In this document: positions 29,112 to 40,612 of the stretch, in pieces
Layout of the letters: the number at the start of each line of letters is the position of its first letter
How positions within the stretch are numbered: position 1 is the stretch's first letter
Assembly: GCA_963921195.1 (NCBI GenBank)
Contig: OY992537.1
Coordinates: forward strand, 180,064,065-180,128,064
DNA: 64,000 nucleotides
Reading direction: 5' to 3'
Source: Pegoplata infirma
Taxonomy: Eukaryota; Arthropoda; Insecta; Diptera; Anthomyiidae
Made by a program: the position numbers and the translations under genes
Notes under the pieces: generated by a model
Seen by the model: only the letters and a program-made list of their open reading frames with translations
The model's database searches: none
Told to the model about the DNA's origin: nothing

Positions 29112-30835
29112 ACGGGACAGTTAGGTGTGATGACATCTGGCTTGCCACATCCAAAACAAAATTTATTAAATTTGTCCGAAGGGCAGTGGAAAAACATGTG
29201 TCCAGTTTCACGACAATTCCAGCAGATAAGAGGACGTTTCTGTTGCAAATTTGCTTTCATCATTACGGCTGCTAATTCTTCTGGTTCATCACCATAATCA
29301 TCTTCTGTTGGTAAGTTAGCTACTGGGACATCATACATTTCGTTGACATATCGTGCTGGACGCGCTGGCGGTGGTGCATGTCTATACTCTTTTTTCGGAA
29401 AATTTCGTTCCACATCTTGACACTTTATCCTGAGTTGCTCTACGGAGTCTACCTTATCGGAGAAAACTATTGTTCCAATGCTTTCTTTCACGTTTACTTT
29501 GATTCGGTAGATCATATCTTGCTCTGAGATCGGTGGCTTAAGTCTAGCCCGAATACGGCACATTGCGTGGAAGAATTCATCCAAGGATTCATTTGGTTTT
29601 TGTTTTCTAGCAACAAGTTCGCACATTACTTCGCAATTGGACCTTCCACTGTCATAGCGTTCTTCTAAAGCTGCTTTAAGAGTGGGCCAATCTGGAACAT
29701 CGTGGGTCTGAATATAGAGCCAATACCATTCCCTTGCCTGACCTTTAACTAACAAATGAAAATCCCTCAACACATCTTCCCATGGAATATTATGCCGCTT
29801 TTGTAAAAATTCTATGCAAAATATAAATTGGTCTACATTAGATTGCTTTGGATCTCCTGTAAATTCGATATTTAATTTCTCAATTCGCGGACGTAAATGT
29901 CCATTATTACCCTGAAAAGTGTTGCCACTTGCTACTGAACTTCCCTGAACAAAACCGTTGAGTGTGCCATTATTAGGTTGAAAAGTGTTGCCGCTTGCGA
30001 CAGAACTTCCCTGAACGGAATTAGTGGCTGTGCCATTACTACGACTAGTCGAAGCAGATTGATTAACGTATTGATTTCCCACTGGTATGTTTGCCCCTAC
30101 TATTGGTTCTCTCAGTTGAAAATTATAATTTGTATTTGGTACGGATTGATAGAGTTGAGGTTGCATTTGGACCATCTGGTAATTACTATGATTATTCGGA
30201 AAATTGTTCATAAATTGAGACACAGGGGGTTGTATCTGATGCATTTGTAAATTTTGAAAATGTCCATTACTGACATTGCCAGATAATGGTTGAAAGTTGT
30301 TATTAGGAATGTTATTAGGAATTGATTGAGGTGCTGTTGGTCTTGTCCTAGATGCCTGAACACTGTCAGAATTGCCAGTATGACCCACTGGTGAAGGATT
30401 TGCACGAGATGCTGGGTTAACTACTCTTGAAATATCTTGAATAGTCTTTGCCATATCTCCCAATGCCTTCTTAACTTCTAACATCTCTTTTTCTACCATT
30501 TTCTTTACTTTTTCTGTCAACAAACTTTGAACTAACATTGCCTCTTCTTCCCCGTTGTCTTCTCCTGCATTTTCTATTTCATTATTACCCACGTCCCCCT
30601 GAAATCCGGTATTTAAAGGGTCGTTATCCCCATTTGTCTGAGGGCGAGTAATTATAGTATTTGACAAATCTGTAAATTGACCGGTGATCGCGTTTAAATT
30701 AGTATTCCCTTCAGCCATATTCGGTTCTGAATCGCTAACTTTTCGCTGTTTAACCTGAGTGTGATGGATCGTACTATTCAAGTCTATTTCCGGTTTCCGT
30801 TTCCTGTTGGTCTGTGACCTAGTTTGTATGTTCAT
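29036..30835 (-). CDS. gag: Gypsy gag, copy 1
   Basis: 599 codons. Basic N-terminus with an NLS-like NRKRKPE, then a Gln/Asn-rich low-complexity middle with a duplicated VQGSSVASGNTFQ segment. Next is a capsid-like alpha-helical region (LNIEFTGDPKQSNVDQF...LEERYDSGRSNCEVMCEL...) and a nucleocapsid tail. The first zinc knuckle is canonical (CWNCRETGHMFFHC, C-x2-C-x4-H-x4-C). The second (CFGCGKPDVITPNC) has Val where the His should be. The last 76 bases overlap pol in the -1 frame. Confidence 0.93.
   Translation of the reverse strand: MNIQTRSQTNRKRKPEIDLNSTIHHTQVKQRKVSDSEPNMAEGNTNLNAITGQFTDLSNTIITRPQTNGDNDPLNTGFQGDVGNNEIENAGEDNGEEEAMLVQSLLTEKVKKMVEKEMLEVKKALGDMAKTIQDISRVVNPASRANPSPVGHTGNSDSVQASRTRPTAPQSIPNNIPNNNFQPLSGNVSNGHFQNLQMHQIQPPVSQFMNNFPNNHSNYQMVQMQPQLYQSVPNTNYNFQLREPIVGANIPVGNQYVNQSASTSRSNGTATNSVQGSSVASGNTFQPNNGTLNGFVQGSSVASGNTFQGNNGHLRPRIEKLNIEFTGDPKQSNVDQFIFCIEFLQKRHNIPWEDVLRDFHLLVKGQAREWYWLYIQTHDVPDWPTLKAALEERYDSGRSNCEVMCELVARKQKPNESLDEFFHAMCRIRARLKPPISEQDMIYRIKVNVKESIGTIVFSDKVDSVEQLRIKCQDVERNFPKKEYRHAPPPARPARYVNEMYDVPVANLPTEDDYGDEPEELAAVMMKANLQQKRPLICWNCRETGHMFFHCPSDKFNKFCFGCGKPDVITPNCPVCQQKNAKKGVGSKGGPRQTENPST
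29066..29072 (-). promoter_or_regulatory. Programmed -1 frameshift site G_GGG_GGC (copy 1)
   Basis: In the gag frame the codons read AAG GGG GGC, giving the canonical X_XXY_YYZ heptamer G_GGG_GGC. A -1 slip here continues GGG GGG CCC ACG in the pol frame, which is open. The gag stop follows 28 bases later (29036-29038). The phase was checked: gag codons start at positions congruent to 1 mod 3 and pol codons to 2. Confidence 0.8.
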
Positions 30836-31808
30836 TACCTAATCACTAAATGTCAGATATTCTACTTATATTTTTCCCTTTTGAACTAAATATTTAAACT
30901 TGAGATTATTAGATGCACTCAAAAGTAAATCTTTATTCCACACTATAGAAAGCGAAAAAAATTTTTGTATCAAAAAACATATAACTAAATGAATAAATTT
31001 AAAAAAAAAGAAAATAAAAAAATATATATATTTAGGTTTACACCATAGATATAAAAATAGTTACGCAAATAAATCAATAAAAATATGGATAAAAAAAAGA
31101 ATCTGTTTAAAAGATACTAAATACCTGTTACAAAAAAAATTTTGTTTTTCTATCAACGCTATTAAAATGTTAAAAAAAATATTTTTTTTAAATTTTTACT
31201 TTAACTGATTTTCTTCAAATTATATTCGTATAGGGGTAGTTGATATAATCGGTGATGTGTGCGGTATATTATTATTTTTTTGATTCCCTCTTTCGAGAGC
31301 TACTCGTGTGATGTGTTCTCAAATCAAACAAAAAAAAAAACGACGGATATTGTACTTTGACAGGTCATTTACTAATTTTGACCATCTCAAAGGCCAGCCA
31401 TTGGAATCCCCATTACATCTGTCCTCAAAGCACATGTCTTGAGCGGCTAATGGCTAGATTTCCAACTGGTCCACAATTCTCATATAAAGACTGAAACTAA
31501 AATTTACTTTAATAAAAAAAAATGGTTTACAGTATGTACGAATAAGGTCAATTGAATTTGAACTCTTATGAACTCCTACTGTCTACCTAGCGCTTTACGT
31601 TCATCTTTCTCAATTTCCAGAAAATATACCTATAGATCTCTGTACAACGGACTTCTGGATCGATGTCCAGAACGGCTACATAAGTTATAAAGTATTATTT
31701 TTTTCTGGAATTTTCAAAAGAATCAACTGGTCTATTGCTATATCACTATTTGGCTATTTTACTGTGTTTAGATGTATTCACACAAAATTCTAAATTTGCT
31801 GCTTTCGA
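30836..31808 (-). other. Gypsy 5' leader between primer site and gag (copy 1)
   Basis: About 970 bases of AT-rich untranslated sequence on the minus strand between the primer-binding site and the gag ATG. No open frame of note. It would hold the packaging signal. Confidence 0.6.
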
Positions 31809-31818
31809 TTGGGCGCCA
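31809..31818 (-). promoter_or_regulatory. Primer-binding site, tRNA-Lys type (copy 1)
   Basis: On the minus strand TGGCGCCCAA starts three bases after the 5' LTR end. It complements the 3' end of fly tRNA-Lys as used by gypsy and related elements. This fixes the element's orientation. Confidence 0.8.
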
Positions 31819-31821
31819 TAT

Positions 31822-34800
31822 TGTTACGAGCCCCGATTGGCACTAAGACGAACGACGACCGATTAGCTCATATTCGGTTACCTCTCATCGGGTGTGATGT
31901 CCATCCCTTCATCTTAGCCCCTGGAACTTGTCTCAATAAAATAAAAAAAACAAATGTCCAAAAACAAATTACTCTCAATGTCAAACACATCACGTTTTCG
32001 AGTACGAGGTAGGTGTTACGACCTCAATCACCCTTCCCAACCTTGGTCACTAGAATTCTCTTCTGTCATCACCGTGACCCCAGTATACCGCTCACCTTCA
32101 CACTTACCTTTATATCAACTTTAACCCCTTTCAAAAAATTAGCACATCATTTTTAAACTTTTAAATTTTCAAACTATAATTTTATTTAAAATATTTAAAC
32201 CTAATCTTACGCTATACATTACTAAACAAAACATTAACCTAAAACATCTAATTTTTAATTAACTAACTTTTTTTTTTTTCTTTAATTAAAAATCAAAATA
32301 TATGCCTCTTTAAGGCGGCGATAGATCTAATGATCAATACGAACCCTGGTTACAGGAAATTAAAACTTCTTGAAAATTTAAAGTGGTCAAATTTTTAAAA
32401 ATTAAATTTGCGGAAATTTGTTAACATTTCCTTTCTTAAAAAAAAATTAATTTATAAGTTAAGTACTTTAAATTAATATAACGCCAAGCATTAAACAACA
32501 AAATTATATATATAAAAAAAAATACCCTACAGCTTTTGCGCCATTTTTGACTCAACAAAAAAAAATACTTTTAACAAAATTTAATTCCTCCGGTTTTTGC
32601 TAATTTTTCCTATAAATTTGATTCACAGTACTATTTAAAATTTATCGTATTTTCAATATAACTTTTCACTTTATTTTTTTTCTATATACGGCCTGAATGA
32701 GCTCACTAAAACCTCACTAAAAAAATTTGGGAAATTTCTTCTATAATTTTCTGACACTATTTTTTTTTTTTATACCGTATCGTGAACCCTATTTATTTGG
32801 TTTCCGGAATTTGTTACTAGTATTTTTATTGCCGGTAGAATTTAATAATCATATGAAAAAAATAAAATATCCTGCGTTAATTATGCCTTAAACATTTAAA
32901 CACATATAGACAATTACACACAATAGTTTCACGTCACAACAAAAAAAAAACACAAAATTTTTATCTTTTCTTATTTTCGTTTTCTAATACAAAATGTTTT
33001 CCTGCTCGTTACTCTCTGTGGAATCTTTTGGGTGTTCACTATTTTCACTATGGTGCGATTTTTTTTTATATTTTAGTTTACCTTAGGAATTTTTGTCTTT
33101 GATATCCCTCTCTCCGGACTTTTTTTAGGGTTTTTAGAATTCGTCTTCCTTCGACTGTACCTCCCACACAGGTTGTCATCAAGCCTCCTGGTTTTCCAGC
33201 AATGTTGTATATTTTCAGGTTTCCCTTTGCTGAATTTAACCGTTCAACTTTTGTTACAATGATTCTTTTATCTTCAAATCTTCAGTCCAGACGGCCTATT
33301 TCACAAAAAAAATTACACCACGTTCCTATCAGTTACACATTCCCCAGATTATCTTAAAAACAAATTTCACTCATACATACTTTGTTCCTAAAGTAGTTTT
33401 CCATACAGCACCACAGTTCTGTCTCTGTTGGTTTTCCCTCTTTGTTCTCTTCCCCAGCTTGAGATGGATAAACACTGGAACTTGGTTTGGGATTGGATTT
33501 GTATACCGGTATTTTGCACAAAAATTTAATTATGCACTTTATTTATTTCTTATACACACTTTATTCACAGCTTCTAAAAATACTTTAAACTAAGTTTCGT
33601 AACGAGCACTTTGGATGTTTGTAATAAACTGACAATGTGCATAAAAATAATCTATCACCAAACCATGTTCCAACTGTTCGTCTTTCCAATATTGCTATCC
33701 ACATAACTAGTCAATTTGGAAAACATAAATAAATATATAATAAATATATATCTATTTTCCCTCCAAAACTCCATCTTTAATTTTATTCAAGCTTCATTTA
33801 ATTTTTCTAGAAATTTTTATTTTATTGTATTCTGTCTCCATTTTTATTTATCTTTTTGTAGCCTTCCTAGTGTTCTTTCTGGTCCCCTTCGTCTCCTTGT
33901 TCCGTCCTAGCCCTGAAATGTCCTTATTTTCCGTTTCCGTTTTACCAGGCACTCAGCAAAATTTGTGGGTTGATATTTTCATTCATTTTCTAACGATTTT
34001 TTTAAATTTACGTTTTTACGCATTTTCATTCCCATTTTTATGAATGAAAATTCACCCATTTTCTGTCTCACTAAACCCTACAATTGATCGCGTTGCCAAC
34101 TACGTTATGATTTGTGTTTACCTTTCTGCACTGAACATACGTTTTCATTGATCAATTTTATTAAATTTTTTCGTTTTTGTCTGCTACACATTTTTCCCTT
34201 TGGTAGCACTAATATTTAAATTTTATAATTATTCAATTAAAAATATCAGAAAAGAATGGACGGATTTAACGATCGGGTAAGTCTGATAAATAGTGGTGTT
34301 TATGTCGAATTGTTCCTTATAAAAAAAAAACAACATATTCAACGAAATCACCACTATCACTTTTCCAAATTTGTTTGAGCTTTTATTAATACTCTTTTAT
34401 TCCAGGAATACGACTATTTGGACATCATCCCACCCAGCTTCCTCTCAACCAACTTCCCCCCACGTTCCAGCCACATCCAAAGGGTAGCTACATTGACCGG
34501 GACAATAAAACAGACCGGGTAGCTAAAAAATGGACCATGGCTACATTGACCGGGATAAGCAGACCGGGTAGCTACCCTTTGTTTTCAACAACAACAACTG
34601 GGTTTGCTTCCCAACTTTCTGCCGTCGGGCACTCAACGTGGTCCACCGAGGTTTGCCCCCCTCATTATGCATGGTGGGCCACATAAAAAATAAAAAAAAC
34701 AAAAATTAAAAAATTTTAAATCGCTCCTTGTAAGGGGTCCTGGACTCGGAGAAGTCGTGTCCGATCCTTGGGCCATAAACGACTCTCCCTCCAGATGAAA

Positions 34801-34969
34801 ATTGTTATCAGAGACTCGGTGGGTTGACAATTCAACCCCCCTCTCGTGGATACGGCCTCGCCTCTAATTATCCGCCACGAAAAATTTTTTTTCGTGTTGG
34901 GTGGGGCTTGAGGGGTGTAACCACCTGTAGGGGTGGTTGGATTTTCAGTCCCATAGGACCGCCGCAACA
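31822..34969 (-). repeat. LTR 2 (middle LTR), 3148 bp
   Basis: Same ends as the others. It alone lacks 5 bases between short TGG repeats (CCTCCTGGTTTTCC here, CCTCCTGGCTTGGTTTTCC in LTR 1 near 23408 and LTR 3 near 42968). It shares the 10-A run with LTR 3. Confidence 0.93.
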
Positions 34970-35480
34970 AAACTTTGAGGTTTGGGACAACATCAATGTG
35001 CGTGGGCCACTCGGTAAGTCGTACGGGAGTCGTTTGGAATTGCTGCTTAACGTGGGGAATTCTCACGCCCTGAGATTACCTAGCCGGGCAACTTGGTAAC
35101 CTAGATGGTTTGTACCCAGACTGGAAATATACACTCAACGGATTTTGTAAGTAAAATTAAAATGATTATGATGATTTAAACAACTGTTGCTTTGCTGGTA
35201 ATAAAAAAAATAACACTTTTCCCTATTGTTAAGCATCTTACACCCGTCGTAAATTCAACTAATATGCACAGAAAAAAAAAAATTTACACAGAAAAAAATC
35301 CATACTGATTTCTTCAAAAAAAATTTGTTAACGTGAATGAAAATCTAGAAACTTTTCGCTAGAATTAGACGATATGAATTTATTTTCCCCCCCCTTCTCG
35401 GGTAATATATGATTTAAAATGACTATTTTAAAATCTGGTGCTACACCACCAAAAACAAAAAAAAACCTTATTTCAGGGTT
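34970..35480 (-). other. Gypsy internal region between pol and LTR 2 (copy 2)
   Basis: Second copy of the pol-to-LTR spacer. It differs from copy 1 at an A/T position in an A-run near 35281 (11 A then TTT, against 10 A then TTTT). The same internal polypurine tract is present. Confidence 0.5.
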
Positions 35481-38400
35481 CTATACCTTAATGTCTTTTG
35501 CGTGATATACACCTATCGACTTTCCCTGCATGGTCTCTAATTCGTACATGTTATTTCCTACCGGTTTGACAATTCGGCACTTTAAAAACTTTTTGCAGAA
35601 TTTCGCGTTTCTACTTTTTTCAAAATCGCTTAATACTGTATTCCTTCTGTACACTTCTTGTCCTGGAAGAAATCTAACCATTCGTGCTCGCTTGTTGTAT
35701 CTTTCTGCACTCTTCTCATAAGCCTCATGCATATTGTTTTTAATTTTTTTCCTTAAAATTTCTAATTTATCTTTCCTGTTGAGATTTTTGACTTCATGGT
35801 CAGTTAACGAAAGAAGTTTTCTGGCTAATTTGTAATCAGTGCCACTGGAAAACATGTGGAATCCAAAAAGCGCGAAGAAAGGTGAAACTCCCGTCGCAGA
35901 ATGTACTGAATTTCTCAACGCACACTCTATCTCAGATAAGTATAAGTCCCAATCTCTATGGTCGTCTTTGAGATATGCCCTTATCGCGGCTAAAACAGAT
36001 TGGTTTACCCTTTCTGATGCATTGGATTGTGGGGCGTATACTGCAGTTCTCATATGTTGAATTTTATAGGCTTCTATCATATCCTTAAACGTTTTTGCGA
36101 TGAACTGTGCACCGTTATCGCTGTGGATCACTTCCGGTACACCAAATTTATGAAATATTTCATGGGTTAAGAATTGTACCACATTATTAGTTGTTGCTTC
36201 TTTCATGGCTTTAAGGAAAGTAAATTTTGTGAAGTGATCCAAAACGATAAAGATATAACAGTTACCGCTCTTGGATCTTGGGTACTTTCCCAGGAAATCT
36301 ATGTACAATTTCTGAAATGGACGGTCAGTTTGTACCTCTTGTCCTATACCTGGCATTAAATTACGATTTGCAGGTTTAGTCTCCTTGCATGTCTCACATG
36401 ATTTGACAAATTGTTTTACCTGGACAGTCATTTTTGGCCAATAGAAAAAACGTTTTATTCTTTCTATTGTTTTTGCTGTGCCACCGTGTGCTGCAGTGTT
36501 CTCATTGTGAGCTTTTTCAATAATCGTAGATGTTATATTGGTCGGGATCCATAATTTCCATATAAATTGATCTCCTAGATCCTGATCGAAAGACATCCTT
36601 TTGAATATCATACCACCCTCGACTTTCAAATCTGGTAGATTATCGGCGTTATCATTTATCTTATTTATAAGTTCGAGGTACTCTTCGCTTTGAAACTCTG
36701 TCGTGTCGAAATCAAGATAATCATCTTTTTCTAGTTCACTTATTTCTTGTGGCAATCGAGAGAGCATATCGGCTACAACATTATCAGAGCCTTTTCTATG
36801 GACAATTTCGAAATCATACGCTTGAAGCTGTAGAGACCACCTTGCTAGTCTCCCACTTAGATCCTTTAAACTCATTAGCCATTTGAGGCTGGCGTGATCT
36901 GTAACCACGGTAAATGGCATCATTTCGACATACTGCCTAAACTTTTTCACCGCCAACACTGCTGCCAAACACTCTTTTTCTGTCACGCTATAATTTCTTT
37001 GGCATGAATTCAATTTTTGTGAATAGAATGCGATCGGGTTTTCTTCTTCTTTTTCATTTAGTTGGTAAAGTACAGCTCCAATTCCATAATCCGATGCATC
37101 ACATTGGATATAGAACCTTTTCGAAAAATCGGGGTGCCTTAAAACGGGTGCTGTCGTAAGTGCCTTTTTAAGTTTATCAAATGCCTCAATAGCTTCAGGT
37201 GTCATATTAAATTTCTTTGATTTTTTCAATGTATCAGTTAGAGGAGCGGATATAGTGGCGAAGTTTTTAATAAATCTCCTATACCATCCGGCTGTTCCCA
37301 GGAAACTTCGGACCTCCCTAGTATTTTTCGGTAAATTGATATTACGGATAGCTTGGACTTTTTCGGGATCAGTTTTTAGCATTCCCCCACCTATAATGAA
37401 TCCTAAATATTTAAGTTCCCTAAAACAAAATTGGGATTTCTTAAGCCCTATAGTCAAATTAGCCTTTCTTAAACACGCGGCAACTTCTCTCAAAAGTTTC
37501 ATATGTTCTACAAACGTACTCGAAATTACCAGTAAATCATCTAAATAGATGAAAACATGTTCCTTAAGCTTTGGCGGGATTACTTTATCCATCAATCTGC
37601 ATAAGCGTTGCGCCGCATTACATAATCCAAACGGCATGACCCTGAATTGGTAAAGCGGTCTTCCGGCAACTGTAAATGCGGTGTACGGTTTACTTTCGTC
37701 ATCCAGCTCGATTTGCCAAAATGCGAACTTAAGATCGACGCTGCTTATAAAATATGTTTCATCTATTCGACTGAGGATGCCATCAATATTTTGTAAAGGA
37801 TAGGCATCTTTGACGGTTAATTTATTCAATTTTCTTGCGTCTAAGCAGAATCGATTCTTTCCAGGTTTACGCACTATGGTTGTCCTGTGACTCCATGGAC
37901 TATCACTTTCTTCGATTACGTTTAGTTTCAACATTAGGTCAATCTCCTTATATGTTATCTCCTGGACGGCTGGAGATATTGGATAATAACGATCCTTGAC
38001 TGGTATAGCGCCCTCTATTAATTTGATGGTATGCTTTTCGAGTGACGTCTGTCCTAATCCTTTTTCCTCAAAAGTGTAAAATTCTCCTATAACTTTATCT
38101 AATTCCGTTTGTTGTTCGTTTGTTAAAATGTGTGGTTTCAATCTATGTTCAGTTTTACTATCATGAAAATCTTGTTTAACTTTTTCTATATCTATTTCAT
38201 CAATATTTATAATTTCAGGAGCCAATTTAAAACTTCTCCAAAAATCAATGCCTAAGTAGAGAACTTGTTCCAAATCTGGACAAAGATACAGCAACAATTT
38301 GTGTTCCTGATCTTTATACTTAATGGATGCTTTTACTTTACCTAATATTCGATGCTGCTGACCACTGGCAGTTTTCACATTGGTCAACAACGGAATAAGA

Positions 38401-38888
38401 TTAAGGTTCAAATCCTGAATTAGTTCTCTACAACCTTTTCCCAAAATACTAATGGTTGCACCTGTATCTAAAAGTCCTGACAGAGTAGTGCCTTCAATTT
38501 GTATATCGGCGAAAACACGTGGATCTCCTAATCTGTTGGTGGCTCTATGGACCGACTCAATAATAAAATTCCTTGTACGATTACGTTCCGTGAATTTGTT
38601 ACGGATTTTCTGAACGTGTTTGGAAACAGGTTTTGGTTCCCTAAATCCATTAAAAATTCGTTCCCTAACTTTTTCATAATTTTGCTTTCTAATTTCTAAT
38701 GGTAAATAGTGACGACTACCAGGTATGTATTTCGAATTATTTGCCTGTAAAATGTTCCCTATAACTCCTACATTTTCTCTTTCAGAACTTCCCACTAATT
38801 TCTGGGATCCCATTATGTTGAGGGGTTCTCGGTCTGACGTGGGCCCCCCTTCGATCCCACGCCCTTTTTGGCGTTTTTCTGTTGGCAT
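35481..38888 (-). CDS. pol: Gypsy pol, copy 2
   Basis: Translation is identical over all 1135 codons to the copy at 25704-29111: protease, RT with YLDDLLV, RNase H, and integrase with intact HHCC and DDE residues. Two uninterrupted identical copies argue for a very recent duplication, or an assembly duplication. Confidence 0.95.
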   Translation of the reverse strand: MPTEKRQKGRGIEGGPTSDREPLNIMGSQKLVGSSERENVGVIGNILQANNSKYIPGSRHYLPLEIRKQNYEKVRERIFNGFREPKPVSKHVQKIRNKFTERNRTRNFIIESVHRATNRLGDPRVFADIQIEGTTLSGLLDTGATISILGKGCRELIQDLNLNLIPLLTNVKTASGQQHRILGKVKASIKYKDQEHKLLLYLCPDLEQVLYLGIDFWRSFKLAPEIINIDEIDIEKVKQDFHDSKTEHRLKPHILTNEQQTELDKVIGEFYTFEEKGLGQTSLEKHTIKLIEGAIPVKDRYYPISPAVQEITYKEIDLMLKLNVIEESDSPWSHRTTIVRKPGKNRFCLDARKLNKLTVKDAYPLQNIDGILSRIDETYFISSVDLKFAFWQIELDDESKPYTAFTVAGRPLYQFRVMPFGLCNAAQRLCRLMDKVIPPKLKEHVFIYLDDLLVISSTFVEHMKLLREVAACLRKANLTIGLKKSQFCFRELKYLGFIIGGGMLKTDPEKVQAIRNINLPKNTREVRSFLGTAGWYRRFIKNFATISAPLTDTLKKSKKFNMTPEAIEAFDKLKKALTTAPVLRHPDFSKRFYIQCDASDYGIGAVLYQLNEKEEENPIAFYSQKLNSCQRNYSVTEKECLAAVLAVKKFRQYVEMMPFTVVTDHASLKWLMSLKDLSGRLARWSLQLQAYDFEIVHRKGSDNVVADMLSRLPQEISELEKDDYLDFDTTEFQSEEYLELINKINDNADNLPDLKVEGGMIFKRMSFDQDLGDQFIWKLWIPTNITSTIIEKAHNENTAAHGGTAKTIERIKRFFYWPKMTVQVKQFVKSCETCKETKPANRNLMPGIGQEVQTDRPFQKLYIDFLGKYPRSKSGNCYIFIVLDHFTKFTFLKAMKEATTNNVVQFLTHEIFHKFGVPEVIHSDNGAQFIAKTFKDMIEAYKIQHMRTAVYAPQSNASERVNQSVLAAIRAYLKDDHRDWDLYLSEIECALRNSVHSATGVSPFFALFGFHMFSSGTDYKLARKLLSLTDHEVKNLNRKDKLEILRKKIKNNMHEAYEKSAERYNKRARMVRFLPGQEVYRRNTVLSDFEKSRNAKFCKKFLKCRIVKPVGNNMYELETMQGKSIGVYHAKDIKV

Positions 38889-40612
38889 ACGGGACAGTTA
38901 GGTGTGATGACATCTGGCTTGCCACATCCAAAACAAAATTTATTAAATTTGTCCGAAGGGCAGTGGAAAAACATGTGTCCAGTTTCACGACAATTCCAGC
39001 AGATAAGAGGACGTTTCTGTTGCAAATTTGCTTTCATCATTACGGCTGCTAATTCTTCTGGTTCATCACCATAATCATCTTCTGTTGGTAAGTTAGCTAC
39101 TGGGACATCATACATTTCGTTGACATATCGTGCTGGACGCGCTGGCGGTGGTGCATGTCTATACTCTTTTTTCGGAAAATTTCGTTCCACATCTTGACAC
39201 TTTATCCTGAGTTGCTCTACGGAGTCTACCTTATCGGAGAAAACTATTGTTCCAATGCTTTCTTTCACGTTTACTTTGATTCGGTAGATCATATCTTGCT
39301 CTGAGATCGGTGGCTTAAGTCTAGCCCGAATACGGCACATTGCGTGGAAGAATTCATCCAAGGATTCATTTGGTTTTTGTTTTCTAGCAACAAGTTCGCA
39401 CATTACTTCGCAATTGGACCTTCCACTGTCATAGCGTTCTTCTAAAGCTGCTTTAAGAGTGGGCCAATCTGGAACATCGTGGGTCTGAATATAGAGCCAA
39501 TACCATTCCCTTGCCTGACCTTTAACTAACAAATGAAAATCCCTCAACACATCTTCCCATGGAATATTATGCCGCTTTTGTAAAAATTCTATGCAAAATA
39601 TAAATTGGTCTACATTAGATTGCTTTGGATCTCCTGTAAATTCGATATTTAATTTCTCAATTCGCGGACGTAAATGTCCATTATTACCCTGAAAAGTGTT
39701 GCCACTTGCTACTGAACTTCCCTGAACAAAACCGTTGAGTGTGCCATTATTAGGTTGAAAAGTGTTGCCGCTTGCGACAGAACTTCCCTGAACGGAATTA
39801 GTGGCTGTGCCATTACTACGACTAGTCGAAGCAGATTGATTAACGTATTGATTTCCCACTGGTATGTTTGCCCCTACTATTGGTTCTCTCAGTTGAAAAT
39901 TATAATTTGTATTTGGTACGGATTGATAGAGTTGAGGTTGCATTTGGACCATCTGGTAATTACTATGATTATTCGGAAAATTGTTCATAAATTGAGACAC
40001 AGGGGGTTGTATCTGATGCATTTGTAAATTTTGAAAATGTCCATTACTGACATTGCCAGATAATGGTTGAAAGTTGTTATTAGGAATGTTATTAGGAATT
40101 GATTGAGGTGCTGTTGGTCTTGTCCTAGATGCCTGAACACTGTCAGAATTGCCAGTATGACCCACTGGTGAAGGATTTGCACGAGATGCTGGGTTAACTA
40201 CTCTTGAAATATCTTGAATAGTCTTTGCCATATCTCCCAATGCCTTCTTAACTTCTAACATCTCTTTTTCTACCATTTTCTTTACTTTTTCTGTCAACAA
40301 ACTTTGAACTAACATTGCCTCTTCTTCCCCGTTGTCTTCTCCTGCATTTTCTATTTCATTATTACCCACGTCCCCCTGAAATCCGGTATTTAAAGGGTCG
40401 TTATCCCCATTTGTCTGAGGGCGAGTAATTATAGTATTTGACAAATCTGTAAATTGACCGGTGATCGCGTTTAAATTAGTATTCCCTTCAGCCATATTCG
40501 GTTCTGAATCGCTAACTTTTCGCTGTTTAACCTGAGTGTGATGGATCGTACTATTCAAGTCTATTTCCGGTTTCCGTTTCCTGTTGGTCTGTGACCTAGT
40601 TTGTATGTTCAT
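38813..40612 (-). CDS. gag: Gypsy gag, copy 2
   Basis: Translation identical to copy 1 (599 codons), including the His-to-Val change in the second zinc knuckle. The overlap with pol in the -1 frame is conserved. Confidence 0.93.
   Translation of the reverse strand: MNIQTRSQTNRKRKPEIDLNSTIHHTQVKQRKVSDSEPNMAEGNTNLNAITGQFTDLSNTIITRPQTNGDNDPLNTGFQGDVGNNEIENAGEDNGEEEAMLVQSLLTEKVKKMVEKEMLEVKKALGDMAKTIQDISRVVNPASRANPSPVGHTGNSDSVQASRTRPTAPQSIPNNIPNNNFQPLSGNVSNGHFQNLQMHQIQPPVSQFMNNFPNNHSNYQMVQMQPQLYQSVPNTNYNFQLREPIVGANIPVGNQYVNQSASTSRSNGTATNSVQGSSVASGNTFQPNNGTLNGFVQGSSVASGNTFQGNNGHLRPRIEKLNIEFTGDPKQSNVDQFIFCIEFLQKRHNIPWEDVLRDFHLLVKGQAREWYWLYIQTHDVPDWPTLKAALEERYDSGRSNCEVMCELVARKQKPNESLDEFFHAMCRIRARLKPPISEQDMIYRIKVNVKESIGTIVFSDKVDSVEQLRIKCQDVERNFPKKEYRHAPPPARPARYVNEMYDVPVANLPTEDDYGDEPEELAAVMMKANLQQKRPLICWNCRETGHMFFHCPSDKFNKFCFGCGKPDVITPNCPVCQQKNAKKGVGSKGGPRQTENPST
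38843..38849 (-). promoter_or_regulatory. Programmed -1 frameshift site G_GGG_GGC (copy 2)
   Basis: The same heptamer in the same phase, 28 bases before the gag stop of copy 2. Confidence 0.8.

Noticed and set aside
31809..32012. 67-codon frame MGAILLRAPIG at each LTR edge
   Set aside because: It spans the internal/LTR junction on the strand opposite to gag/pol and looks like chance; repeated only because the LTR is repeated.
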